From contig NZ_JADGEW010000006.1 of the NCBI RefSeq assembly GCF_016744155.1, positions 62,001 to 126,000 of the forward strand: a DNA stretch of 64,000 nt, read 5' to 3'. The notes beneath the pieces are model-generated. The model was not told the DNA's origin. It saw only the letters and a list, made by a program, of their open reading frames with translations, and made no database searches. Below are positions 25,124 to 32,848 of the stretch, piece by piece. How positions within the stretch are numbered: the first letter of the stretch is position 1; the number at the start of each line of letters is the position of its first letter. This DNA comes from Amphritea sp. Lineage in GTDB: Bacteria > Pseudomonadota > Gammaproteobacteria > Pseudomonadales > Balneatricaceae. The translations under genes were made by a program, and so were the position numbers.

Positions 25124-28030
25124 TTACTCTTCTGAATAACTCTCAATCGAAGGACAAGCACAGAACAGGTTACGGTCGCCGTAAACGTTGTCGATACGAT
25201 TGACGGTTGGCCAGAACTTATTGGCTTTGACTGAATCCAGTGGGAAGGCTCCCAGTACTGCAGAGTATGACCGATCCCAGTTTGGATCGATCAGATCTTC
25301 CAGTGTGTGTGGTGCACCTTTCAGTGGGTTGCTTTCTGCATCCAGAGTGCCTGCTTCAACACCCGCGATCTCCTGACGGATAGCGGCCATCGCGTCGATG
25401 AAACGGTCGAGTTCTGCCAATGGTTCAGACTCGGTCGGTTCGATCATCAGGGTTCCAGCCACCGGGAAGGACATCGTCGGAGCATGGAAACCATAGTCCA
25501 TCAGGCGCTTGGCAACGTCTTCTTCAGAGATGCCAGAGGAATCTTTTAAGGGACGCAGGTCGATGATGCACTCGTGCGCTACCTTGTCATTACGACCGGT
25601 GTAAAGAATCGGGTAGTGTTCGCCCAGTTTCTTCGCCAGATAGTTAGCACTTAGAATAGCGACTTCAGTTGCCTTACGCAGCCCCGGTTGGCCCATTAAA
25701 GCGATATAAACCCAGGTGATCGGCAAGATGCTAGCGCTACCCCATGGGGCTGCGGAGACCGCACCATTTTCAGCGTTAGGTCCATCAATTTTCTGCACTG
25801 GATGGTTCGCCACAAAGGGGGCCAGGTGAGCTTTAACACCGATAGGTCCCATACCCGGACCGCCGCCACCGTGTGGGATGCAGAAGGTCTTGTGTAGGTT
25901 AAGGTGAGAAACATCAGCGCCGATTTCGCCCGGCTGACTGATTGCTACCTGTGCGTTCATGTTGGCGCCATCCATATACACCTGACCACCGTGCTGATGG
26001 ATGATTTCGCAGATTTCGCGGATGCTCTCTTCGTATACGCCGTGGGTAGACGGGTAGGTGATCATCAGGCAGGAGAGGTTGTCGGCATGCAGTTCTGCTT
26101 TCGCCCGCATATCCGCCATATCGACGTTGCCTTTGTCATCACAGCCGACGATAACCACTTTCATATCTGCTAGTGCGGCAGAGGCAGGGTTAGTGCCGTG
26201 GGCTGAACTAGGAATCAGACAGATGTTTCGATGATCATCACCGTTCGCCATATGGAAGTGACGAATCGCTAGCAGACCAGCGTATTCACCCTGAGCACCG
26301 GAATTAGGTTGCATGCAGATGGCATCGAAACCGGTAATCTCTATTAGCATCTGTTCCAGAGAGTTGATCATCTCGGTGTAACCGGCGGCCTGATCAATCG
26401 GCGCAAATGGGTGCATATCGCCAAATTCTGGCCAGCTGACCGGAATCATTTCGGCGGTGGCGTTCAGCTTCATGGTGCAGGAACCCAATGCGATCATCGA
26501 ATGGGTTAGTGAGATATCTTTATTTTCCAGATGCTTCAGATAACGCAGCATCTCAGTTTCACTGTGGTGGGTGTTGAACACCGGATGGCTCAGAATTGCA
26601 GAAGTACGCACCAGCTCAGCAGGGATAGAACCGGAACCGTTAGTTACCAGCTCAGTATCGATAGCATCCAGATCCAGGTCGTGATCGGCCCCCAGAATGG
26701 CAAGCCAAAGATCAGCAACATCCTGACGGTTAGTTTTCTCATCACAGGTGATACCCAGTTGATCGGCACCGACCTTACGCAGATTAATACCCAGTGTCAG
26801 AGCTGCTTCGTACGCTGCATCGCGTTGCTCACCCAGCGCTAGAGTGACGGTATCGAACCAGGTGTTATTAACCAGTTGAATACCTTTACTCGCCAGACCG
26901 GTAGCCAGAATATCGGCCATACGATGGATGCGACCCGCGATCGTCTTCAGGCCTACAGGGCCATGATAGGTGGCATAGAAACCTGCCATATTGGCCAGCA
27001 ATACCTGGGCCGTACAGATGTTGGACGTCGCTTTCTCGCGGCGGATATGTTGCTCACGGGTTTGCATCGCCATCCGCAGAGCCTGATTGCCACGAGAATC
27101 GACAGAGACACCGATGATACGGCCAGGAACCGAGCGTTTATAAGCATCACGGGTGGCAAAGAAGGCCGCGTGTGGGCCACCAAAGCCCATAGGAACACCA
27201 AAACGCTGAGCAGAACCGAAGACAACATCGGCGCCCAGCTCGCCCGGTGATTTCAGCATCACCAGACTCATAATATCGGCAGCGGCACAGAAGAGGGCTT
27301 TCTTAGCGTGGGTTTTCTCGATCAGTTCAGACAGATCTTTTACGTGACCATATGTGCCGGGGTACTGGGCGATAACACCGAAAGGTTCATGCTGATCGAT
27401 CAAGGTGTCCAAGTCACCGACAATGACCTCGTAGCCCAGCGGTTCAGCACGGGTTTCAATAACGCTGATGTTTTGTGGGTGCAGGTTTTCATCCACCAGG
27501 AAGATATTAGCTTTTCGCGCTTTAGACATCCGCTTACACAGGGTCATCGCTTCTGCAGCAGCGGTAGCTTCATCCAGCAGGGAGGCGTTGGCAAGATCGA
27601 GACCGGTGAGGTCGAGTACCATCTGCTGGTAGTTCAGCAGGGCTTCAAGACGGCCTTGGGCGACCTCTGGCTGGTAAGGGGTGTAGGCGGTATACCAGCC
27701 CGGATTTTCCAGCACATTGCGTAGGATAACATTCGGCACGATGGTATCGGTGTAGCCCATACCTATCATGGAGCGATTAACAACGTTCTTCGATGAGATC
27801 TGCTTTAGTTCGTTCAGCACATCCGCTTCGGTGCGGCTTTCACCCAGGTTGATCGGTTTATCCAGCTGGATACTGCCCGGTACGGTCTGTTCGATTAGCT
27901 GATCAAGGGACTCCAGTCCCAGTTCGGTCAGCATCGTCTGTTGTTCAGTTGCGTTTGGGCCGATATGACGGCCGATAAATGCATCAGTCTGTTCCAGCTG
28001 TGCCAGGGATAGGGTGCTATCTGCGCTCAT
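25124..28030 (-). CDS. gcvP: Glycine dehydrogenase (decarboxylating), P protein
   Basis: A 968-residue full-length homodimeric-type P protein, in which the N- and C-terminal halves are homologous. The PLP-binding lysine is in NLHKTF (about residue 714), followed by the glycine-rich PHGGGGPG loop. It decarboxylates glycine and passes the aminomethyl group to lipoylated GcvH. The start at 28030 (MSADST) has AGGA nine bases upstream and matches the family; an ATG 22 codons upstream lacks support. No gcvT or gcvH is adjacent, and I found no glycine riboswitch pattern in the 300 bp upstream. Confidence 0.97.
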   Translation of the reverse strand: MSADSTLSLAQLEQTDAFIGRHIGPNATEQQTMLTELGLESLDQLIEQTVPGSIQLDKPINLGESRTEADVLNELKQISSKNVVNRSMIGMGYTDTIVPNVILRNVLENPGWYTAYTPYQPEVAQGRLEALLNYQQMVLDLTGLDLANASLLDEATAAAEAMTLCKRMSKARKANIFLVDENLHPQNISVIETRAEPLGYEVIVGDLDTLIDQHEPFGVIAQYPGTYGHVKDLSELIEKTHAKKALFCAAADIMSLVMLKSPGELGADVVFGSAQRFGVPMGFGGPHAAFFATRDAYKRSVPGRIIGVSVDSRGNQALRMAMQTREQHIRREKATSNICTAQVLLANMAGFYATYHGPVGLKTIAGRIHRMADILATGLASKGIQLVNNTWFDTVTLALGEQRDAAYEAALTLGINLRKVGADQLGITCDEKTNRQDVADLWLAILGADHDLDLDAIDTELVTNGSGSIPAELVRTSAILSHPVFNTHHSETEMLRYLKHLENKDISLTHSMIALGSCTMKLNATAEMIPVSWPEFGDMHPFAPIDQAAGYTEMINSLEQMLIEITGFDAICMQPNSGAQGEYAGLLAIRHFHMANGDDHRNICLIPSSAHGTNPASAALADMKVVIVGCDDKGNVDMADMRAKAELHADNLSCLMITYPSTHGVYEESIREICEIIHQHGGQVYMDGANMNAQVAISQPGEIGADVSHLNLHKTFCIPHGGGGPGMGPIGVKAHLAPFVANHPVQKIDGPNAENGAVSAAPWGSASILPITWVYIALMGQPGLRKATEVAILSANYLAKKLGEHYPILYTGRNDKVAHECIIDLRPLKDSSGISEEDVAKRLMDYGFHAPTMSFPVAGTLMIEPTESEPLAELDRFIDAMAAIRQEIAGVEAGTLDAESNPLKGAPHTLEDLIDPNWDRSYSAVLGAFPLDSVKANKFWPTVNRIDNVYGDRNLFCACPSIESYSEE

Positions 28031-28204
28031 GGTGTGTGTCCTGCGAAGATCAAAATTGAAAGTGGTATGTAAGTAAGCAAGTAGTACGTGATGCATCTGG
28101 AGGCTTATCGGTCTAGCGTCTTAGCTAGCTTAAATGCCTCTCTAATTTGGTCGCGTATCATACCGCTTTTTAGTGGACGGCTGTATTAAAAAATAGTCGA
28201 TGAT

Positions 28205-28235
28205 CCACTATCGGAAACAAGTTTTCTGATAGTGG
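28205..28235. other. Strong hairpin between gcvP and the copper receptor
   Basis: CCACTATC (28205-28212) pairs with GATAGTGG (28228-28235), extended by GGAAA/TTTTC. Read on the minus strand it is followed 11 nt later by six Us, so it could attenuate transcripts heading into gcvP. Read on plus it has no U-run. Confidence 0.45.
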
Positions 28236-28264
28236 GAGTGATAGCGGTAATGAGGATGATAACG

Positions 28265-28331
28265 AGTGCGAAAGAGCACTGTGACAGAGGACTGCGACAT
28301 TATGCCACGCCCGGTGCGGCATCCTGTCACA
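28265..28331 (+). promoter_or_regulatory. Multi-helix leader of copper receptor mRNA
   Basis: Three helices can form. AGTGC/GCACT (28265-28269 with 28276-28280) comes first. TGTGACAG/CTGTCACA (28280-28287 with 28324-28331) follows. Nested within it is ATGCC/GGCAT (28302-28306 with 28318-28322). They end 11 bp before the GAGGGAG ribosome binding site of the leader ORF. I do not recognise a known riboswitch class. Confidence 0.45.
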
Positions 28332-28357
28332 CCCCAGCAGCAGAGGGAGTAATTACA

Positions 28358-28402
28358 ATGGCTCTAAGCTTATGTCTGTTACTGCTAAGGAACGCTGTAT
28401 GA
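28358..28402 (+). CDS. Putative coupled leader peptide upstream of copper receptor
   Basis: ATG with a strong ribosome binding site (GAGGGAG at 28342-28348) opens the 14-codon frame MALSLCLLLLRNAV followed by TGA. The stop overlaps the receptor start as ATGA, and the receptor's own ribosome binding site (AAGGA) lies inside this ORF. Translation of the peptide would therefore control translation of the receptor. The single Cys in a Leu-rich context could be relevant to metal sensing, which is inference. Confidence 0.45.
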   Translation: MALSLCLLLLRNAV

Positions 28403-30426
28403 TTAAAACAACCCTGTCGCTGGCGATTGCTGCCATTATTTCCGCTCCGGCGTTCGCCGGCCATGATGATAAAAACCTGGTTATTGAGATAACGTCTGGC
28501 TTACCGCAGGTAGAAAATACCCTGCAGAGTGAGACTGGCGCGGTACAGGCATCGCCAACCACCGATGGTGGTGAATTGCTGCAAAGTCTGAGCGGCGTTT
28601 CAGGTATTCGTATGGGGGGGCGCTCTATCGATCCGATTATCCGAGGGCAAAACCAGACACAGCTAAATATCCTGCTGGATGGTGCTTATATTCATGGGGG
28701 CTGCCCTAACCGAATGGACCCGCCAACTTCGTATACCTCTGTAGATAGTTATGACAGTGTCACCGTAATTAAAGGCAATCGTACCGTTGTTTATGGGGGT
28801 GGTGGCTCCGGCGGCACCGTACTGTTTGAGCGTGAGTGGCCGCAGTTTGATGAAAAGAGTTACGGCGGCAAGTTGAGTGCCAGCTATCACGGCAATGGTG
28901 ATCGTTATGAGCTGGGCGCTGATCTGGCTGCCGGGTCGGACGATGGCTATATCCGAGTAATAGGCCACAAGTCAGAAGGGGATAACTACGAAGATGGCGA
29001 TGGTAATGAGATCCGCTCATCGTTTGAAAGTCTGTCTAAATCACTATTGGTCGGTTATCGCCTGTCAGACCTGACAACGCTTGAAGCTAGTTATGAAAAA
29101 CAAGAAGAGGACGATGTGCTCTTTGCCGGTGCAGGTATGGACTCTCCCTACGCGGATGCTGATACTGCACGTCTGAAACTGACCCATGAATTTGAGCAGG
29201 GTGCTCTGCAGCAGGTGCAGCTTGAGCTGTATAAGTCTGACGTTAAGCACAATATGGATAATTACAGCCTACGCCCGGCTGGAATGATGCAGATGCAGGC
29301 GCCTTCCACTTCTGATACTGAAGGGTTCCGGCTGATTTTTGATGCGCGGTTGGCTGATATTGACTGGACCTTCGGTGCGGATATGCAGAACAATGAGCGG
29401 GATGCAGAGCTGCAGACACGCACAGGTGTTGTAACTCGTCTGTTATGGCCTGGTGTTGAGATTAATCAAACCGGCCTGTTTGCTGAAGGCGAAAAGGTGT
29501 TGGGTAAAGATGATATTGTCCGGGCCGGACTGCGTTATGACCATGTTACTGCAGAAGCGACTCGCCGGGATGAGGTTGCTGGTGGTCTGACGCCACAGGC
29601 CATTTGGGCAATGACCGGAACGCCGGCTGGTGCTGGTGAGCAGCGTAGTGAAGATAATGTGGGAGGCTTTGCTAGCTGGACCCACCGTTTGAATGATCAA
29701 TATAGCGTAGAGACTAATCTGTCTCGCAGTGTAAGAACCGCAGATGCGACTGAGCGCTATATGGCACGCATGACTATGACCGGTGACTGGATTGGTAATC
29801 CTGAACTAGAGCCAGAAAAACATCATCAGTTAGAGGTTAGTCTGCAAGGGAATCTAGATACTATGAGCTGGTCGGCAACCGGTTGGTATAACCGAGTGGA
29901 TGATTACATCCTGCGTAATACGGTTGCAGCGGGTATGAAGAGCCGTGATATCTATAGCAATGTGTCTGCTGAGCTTTATGGTGCTGAGTTAGATGTCGGC
30001 TATCAGTTAGATGATAACTGGCAGTTGGGTAGCGCGCTGGCCTGGACAGTGGGTAATAACCTGGATGACGACACATCGCTGTCGCGTATCGCTCCAGTGG
30101 AACTGAATACCTCGCTGGACTATCAGAAAGATCGTTTGCAAGTGGGTGTTGAGTGGCAATTAGTGGCGAGTCAGCAAGATATTTGCCTCAGTGGTAGTGC
30201 AAATTGCGGTGGTCAGGATGTACGTAAAACACCCGGTTATGGCGTTGTTAACGTGCATGCACAATATGAATTTGAAACGGGCTTAAGGCTGTTGGCGGGT
30301 GTGGATAACCTGGCTGATAAGGCGTATACCGTGCATGAAAGCCGTGATGACTCAGTGAGCCCTGATCCTTTCCAGGTAGCTGAGCCGGGCCGCAGCGCTT
30401 GGATCAGAGTGACTCAGTCGTTCTGA
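28399..30426 (+). CDS. TonB-dependent copper receptor (OprC/NosA type)
   Basis: A 675-residue outer-membrane receptor with a signal peptide (to about residue 20, FAG). The plug domain contains the signature GGCPNRMDPPTSY, characteristic of the OprC/NosA copper receptor family, in which Cys and Met residues bind copper. A C-terminal beta-barrel ends in Phe (TQSF), and Met-rich patches (GMMQMQ) are further possible copper contacts. Role: TonB-driven copper uptake. The ATG at 28399 fits the signal peptide. A terminator follows. Confidence 0.93.
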   Translation: MIKTTLSLAIAAIISAPAFAGHDDKNLVIEITSGLPQVENTLQSETGAVQASPTTDGGELLQSLSGVSGIRMGGRSIDPIIRGQNQTQLNILLDGAYIHGGCPNRMDPPTSYTSVDSYDSVTVIKGNRTVVYGGGGSGGTVLFEREWPQFDEKSYGGKLSASYHGNGDRYELGADLAAGSDDGYIRVIGHKSEGDNYEDGDGNEIRSSFESLSKSLLVGYRLSDLTTLEASYEKQEEDDVLFAGAGMDSPYADADTARLKLTHEFEQGALQQVQLELYKSDVKHNMDNYSLRPAGMMQMQAPSTSDTEGFRLIFDARLADIDWTFGADMQNNERDAELQTRTGVVTRLLWPGVEINQTGLFAEGEKVLGKDDIVRAGLRYDHVTAEATRRDEVAGGLTPQAIWAMTGTPAGAGEQRSEDNVGGFASWTHRLNDQYSVETNLSRSVRTADATERYMARMTMTGDWIGNPELEPEKHHQLEVSLQGNLDTMSWSATGWYNRVDDYILRNTVAAGMKSRDIYSNVSAELYGAELDVGYQLDDNWQLGSALAWTVGNNLDDDTSLSRIAPVELNTSLDYQKDRLQVGVEWQLVASQQDICLSGSANCGGQDVRKTPGYGVVNVHAQYEFETGLRLLAGVDNLADKAYTVHESRDDSVSPDPFQVAEPGRSAWIRVTQSF

Positions 30427-30453
30427 TTGCTTTGAACGTTTTTCTTTAGTATT

Positions 30454-30479
30454 GCCGGATCATTTGATCCGGCTTTTTT
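30454..30479 (+). terminator. Intrinsic terminator after copper receptor
   Basis: GCCGGATCA/TGATCCGGC with loop TT and six Ts. Confidence 0.92.
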
Positions 30480-30507
30480 ATGTCTGAAACGTTGGATTAG
30501 GGGGGGG

Positions 30508-30588
30508 TACCACTGAGGGCACGGAGAGCACAGAGGAAAGATAAAATGAATACTTTATCTCTGAACCCTCGGTGTACTTTGTGGTGAC
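30508..30588. repeat. Degenerate inverted-repeat element
   Basis: The left arm CACTGAGGGCACGGAGAGCA and the reverse complement of the right arm (30555-30587) align imperfectly over about 30 bp, around a short AT-rich centre. A run of eight Gs (30500-30507) directly precedes it. It resembles small palindromic intergenic elements; I cannot assign it to a family. Confidence 0.4.
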
Positions 30589-30601
30589 TTACTAGACGTT
30601 T

Positions 30602-31690
30602 TTAAAAGCTATAAGAAGCAGAGAACGAGCCGAAGCTATGGGTTTCGCCCTGGGTATCAAACTCTTTACTACGGAAGACCCGTGAGTAGGATAGCTTCCA
30701 GTCTTCGATCAGCATGCTGGCACCGACGCTGAGATCACCTACCAGATTTTTCTTATTCACAGAGTGGCTGTTGCTGAAGGTATTACCGTCGAGGAAGATA
30801 TCCCGCAGTACCCAGCGACCATCCAAAGCGATGAACCCATGTAGGCCAAAGTTTTGATCACGGCTGTAACCGGTGGTGCTTTGGGTGCGCGGGTCGTTAC
30901 TACCCGGAGCACTATTATCTCCGCCAGGGCGTAGGGAAGAGGTGCCAAAATCATCCGGCAGGTGCCAGCCGAATCGGATCTCGGTACCGGCATTTACATA
31001 AGTGGCAACGTTGCCCAGACTGGCGCCGCCGTGCCAGATGATGTCATATTCTAATGCGCCTTTGATGTTTTGCGCCGGAGTCCGGTATTTTCGTTCATAG
31101 ACGACCTGAACGCCTAACTCGTTATTCAGCTGATTATCCCAGCCATCAAACTTGTCGATGCCGCGCAGGTCATGAACAGCGTCCTGAGCCTCTTGTGCCA
31201 TCGCTGCTGGGCCAATCATACCAATATTGAGGATCGCTGAGTCCATTCGCTGTTTATGTTTCAGGTTATAGCCCATTCCGAGGTAGAGCCAACCCGCGTA
31301 GGGGCGATCGTCAGGATCAATGGTGGTTCGGAGGTTGTCTTTTGGGGTGTACATCTGTTGCCCTAGAGTGATCACCAGGTTTCGTACAATCTCATCCTGC
31401 TTCGGTGGAGTATCGTCAAATAGCCCCAACGGAGAGGTAATAAACCGGTTATACCGGCGGGACCATACGGGCAGGCTTTTGTCATCCAGGTAGCTGCTTA
31501 AGTCCGGAGAGGTCCAGGAGATACGGATACCGTTGGTGTATTGCTGGTCTGTATCGGCGAACAGATCGTTTTCCAGATAGAAGGTCAGGGTGCCCGGGTT
31601 ATCGGTATCGCCGTAAAGTGCCACAGGTGCGGCTAGCAATGATGGAGAGAGGGTTAGCCCCGCAGCTAATAGAACGGCAATTTTTGTCAT
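30602..31690 (-). CDS. lpxR: Lipid A deacylase LpxR family protein (DUF2219)
   Basis: A 362-residue outer-membrane beta-barrel with a signal peptide (cut near residue 20, LLAA). Family motifs are ENDLF...TDQQYTNGI near the N-terminus and DRPYAGWLYLG in the middle, and it ends in Phe. LpxR removes the 3'-acyloxyacyl group of lipid A in a Ca-dependent way. Asn/Asp residues in ENDLF and the Tyr/Gly of YTNG match the described active-site region. Its ATG shares a base with the upstream dsbB-like stop (TGATG), so it is the last gene of the ydbH operon. Confidence 0.9.
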   Translation of the reverse strand: MTKIAVLLAAGLTLSPSLLAAPVALYGDTDNPGTLTFYLENDLFADTDQQYTNGIRISWTSPDLSSYLDDKSLPVWSRRYNRFITSPLGLFDDTPPKQDEIVRNLVITLGQQMYTPKDNLRTTIDPDDRPYAGWLYLGMGYNLKHKQRMDSAILNIGMIGPAAMAQEAQDAVHDLRGIDKFDGWDNQLNNELGVQVVYERKYRTPAQNIKGALEYDIIWHGGASLGNVATYVNAGTEIRFGWHLPDDFGTSSLRPGGDNSAPGSNDPRTQSTTGYSRDQNFGLHGFIALDGRWVLRDIFLDGNTFSNSHSVNKKNLVGDLSVGASMLIEDWKLSYSRVFRSKEFDTQGETHSFGSFSASYSF

Positions 31691-32256
31691 CAGAAGAACA
31701 GGTTTCTCTGCTGTTTTTTAATAAGTATTTTCCATACAACGACGAGCATGATCAGCATCAGAACCAGTGACAGGTGGGCCACATTCAGTTGATAAATTTG
31801 CCAGGCCGGATAGGGGCAATTGGCTGCATTATCCAGTGTCGTCCATAGGGCATTGAAACTACCTTGTTCGAATAGGCTAGCACTGCTTAAGTTGCAGGCA
31901 GATGACAGATCACCCGGGTCAGCGAACAGGCTACGCACAGAGGTGATTATACCTGAAGTGATCAGCAGCAGATGTATGACTGCTGCTGATCGTTGAAAGA
32001 TCATGCTTCGATTCAGTAAAAAACTGACCAGAAACAGACCGGCCATAACCACCAGTATCAACCTGATAATGGTGCACAGGGCGCAATTCTGCTCCGTTAT
32101 ATAGGGCTCGATATAGAGCTCTGTTGCCGTGAGGCTCAGTACGCAGAGTAGAAAACCCAGCGCATTGTTTGAACGATATGAGGGCTTACCTGATACTCCA
32201 AAGGTGCTCACATGGCTGTCCTGATTTATTAAGTTACTTTTGCTTCCACTGCCCAT
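31690..32256 (-). CDS. DsbB-like disulfide-generating membrane protein
   Basis: A 188-residue protein with four membrane helices. C58 and C61 (NCALC) in the first periplasmic loop and C121 and C147 in the second reproduce the two Cys pairs of DsbB, and the Arg shortly after the CxxC fits the quinone-contacting Arg of DsbB. It would pass electrons from a DsbA-like protein to quinone; no DsbA gene is adjacent. The start overlaps the ydbL gene by 23 bp, and a later GTG is possible. Its partner might be a periplasmic protein of this operon. Confidence 0.7.
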   Translation of the reverse strand: MGSGSKSNLINQDSHVSTFGVSGKPSYRSNNALGFLLCVLSLTATELYIEPYITEQNCALCTIIRLILVVMAGLFLVSFLLNRSMIFQRSAAVIHLLLITSGIITSVRSLFADPGDLSSACNLSSASLFEQGSFNALWTTLDNAANCPYPAWQIYQLNVAHLSLVLMLIMLVVVWKILIKKQQRNLFF

Positions 32257-32566
32257 TCGGACTTTTTACATACTGACCTGTCGGAGCTCGCTGAATCAGA
32301 CGTTCACCGATTCGCAATTCCATAATATTAACATCGACACCCGCTTTACGAGCCTTTGCGGCATAAGCTGCCCGGCGTTTGCTGTTGATTGATTTCACCA
32401 GCGCACTGATCTCGGGAGAGCTTTTCACCTCACCCAGATAACCGTTTAGCTGTTCGCCAACTAATCCCTGGCTTTTAGCATCACTCAGACTTATTGCCCA
32501 GGCAGGTGTGAAAACCAGACTGAGTAACAGGGTCGCGAAGGTCAGAATTGTTTTTAACTGTTTCAT
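32234..32566 (-). CDS. ydbL: YdbL family periplasmic protein (DUF1318)
   Basis: 110 residues with a signal peptide (to about 24, AWA). The conserved core SDAKSQGLVGEQLNGYLG and INSKRRAAYAAKA followed by GERLI is typical of DUF1318/YdbL. It belongs to the YdbH-YnbE-YdbL system, an AsmA-like bridge that moves phospholipid to the outer membrane; YdbL is thought to assist assembly of the YdbH-YnbE bridge. It lies 11 bp after ynbE. Confidence 0.9.
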   Translation of the reverse strand: MKQLKTILTFATLLLSLVFTPAWAISLSDAKSQGLVGEQLNGYLGEVKSSPEISALVKSINSKRRAAYAAKARKAGVDVNIMELRIGERLIQRAPTGQYVKSPNGQWKQK

Positions 32567-32577
32567 GTTACCGCTCC

Positions 32578-32778
32578 TCAGAATAATTCGCTGTTTTCTT
32601 CTAACAGGCTATCAATCTCTTTATCGACCTTAATCAGTATCTCGTGTTCAATTTTCACATTGAGATTGATCGTAATCGGTTCATTAGGAACAGCGACCTG
32701 AACAGTCGGCGCACAGGCCGTCACCGTCAGTATCAGGCTGCACAATGTCAGCGATTGTAGTGTTTTTGGCATATACAT
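32578..32778 (-). CDS. ynbE: YnbE-like outer-membrane lipoprotein
   Basis: A 66-residue lipoprotein whose lipobox LTVTAC ends in the acylated Cys. The short mature part with TVQVAVPNEPITINLNVKIEHEI is the YnbE signature. In E. coli YnbE multimers cap the outer-membrane end of the YdbH bridge. The start at 32778 (MYMPKT) is chosen because GGAG precedes it and the signal peptide then has normal length; an upstream in-frame ATG at 32868 would overlap ydbH. Confidence 0.9.
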   Translation of the reverse strand: MYMPKTLQSLTLCSLILTVTACAPTVQVAVPNEPITINLNVKIEHEILIKVDKEIDSLLEENSELF

Positions 32779-32848
32779 ATGCTGTTCTCCGTCAATAGTA
32801 GCGCAAGTTAGTAATGCCGTTGTGAAATCCCGGTTGTCGGGTATAGGG

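Noticed and set aside
26876..27250. Long frames on the plus strand inside gcvP
   Set aside because: Several open frames oppose gcvP, but they are explained by its codon usage and have no ribosome binding sites.
28031..28357. Possible glycine riboswitch before gcvP
   Set aside because: I looked for the paired aptamer landmarks on the minus strand and did not see them. A covariance-model search would settle it.
28262..28357. Possible cobalamin riboswitch before the TonB receptor
   Set aside because: The receptor signature points to copper, and the leader lacks the conserved B12-box pattern.
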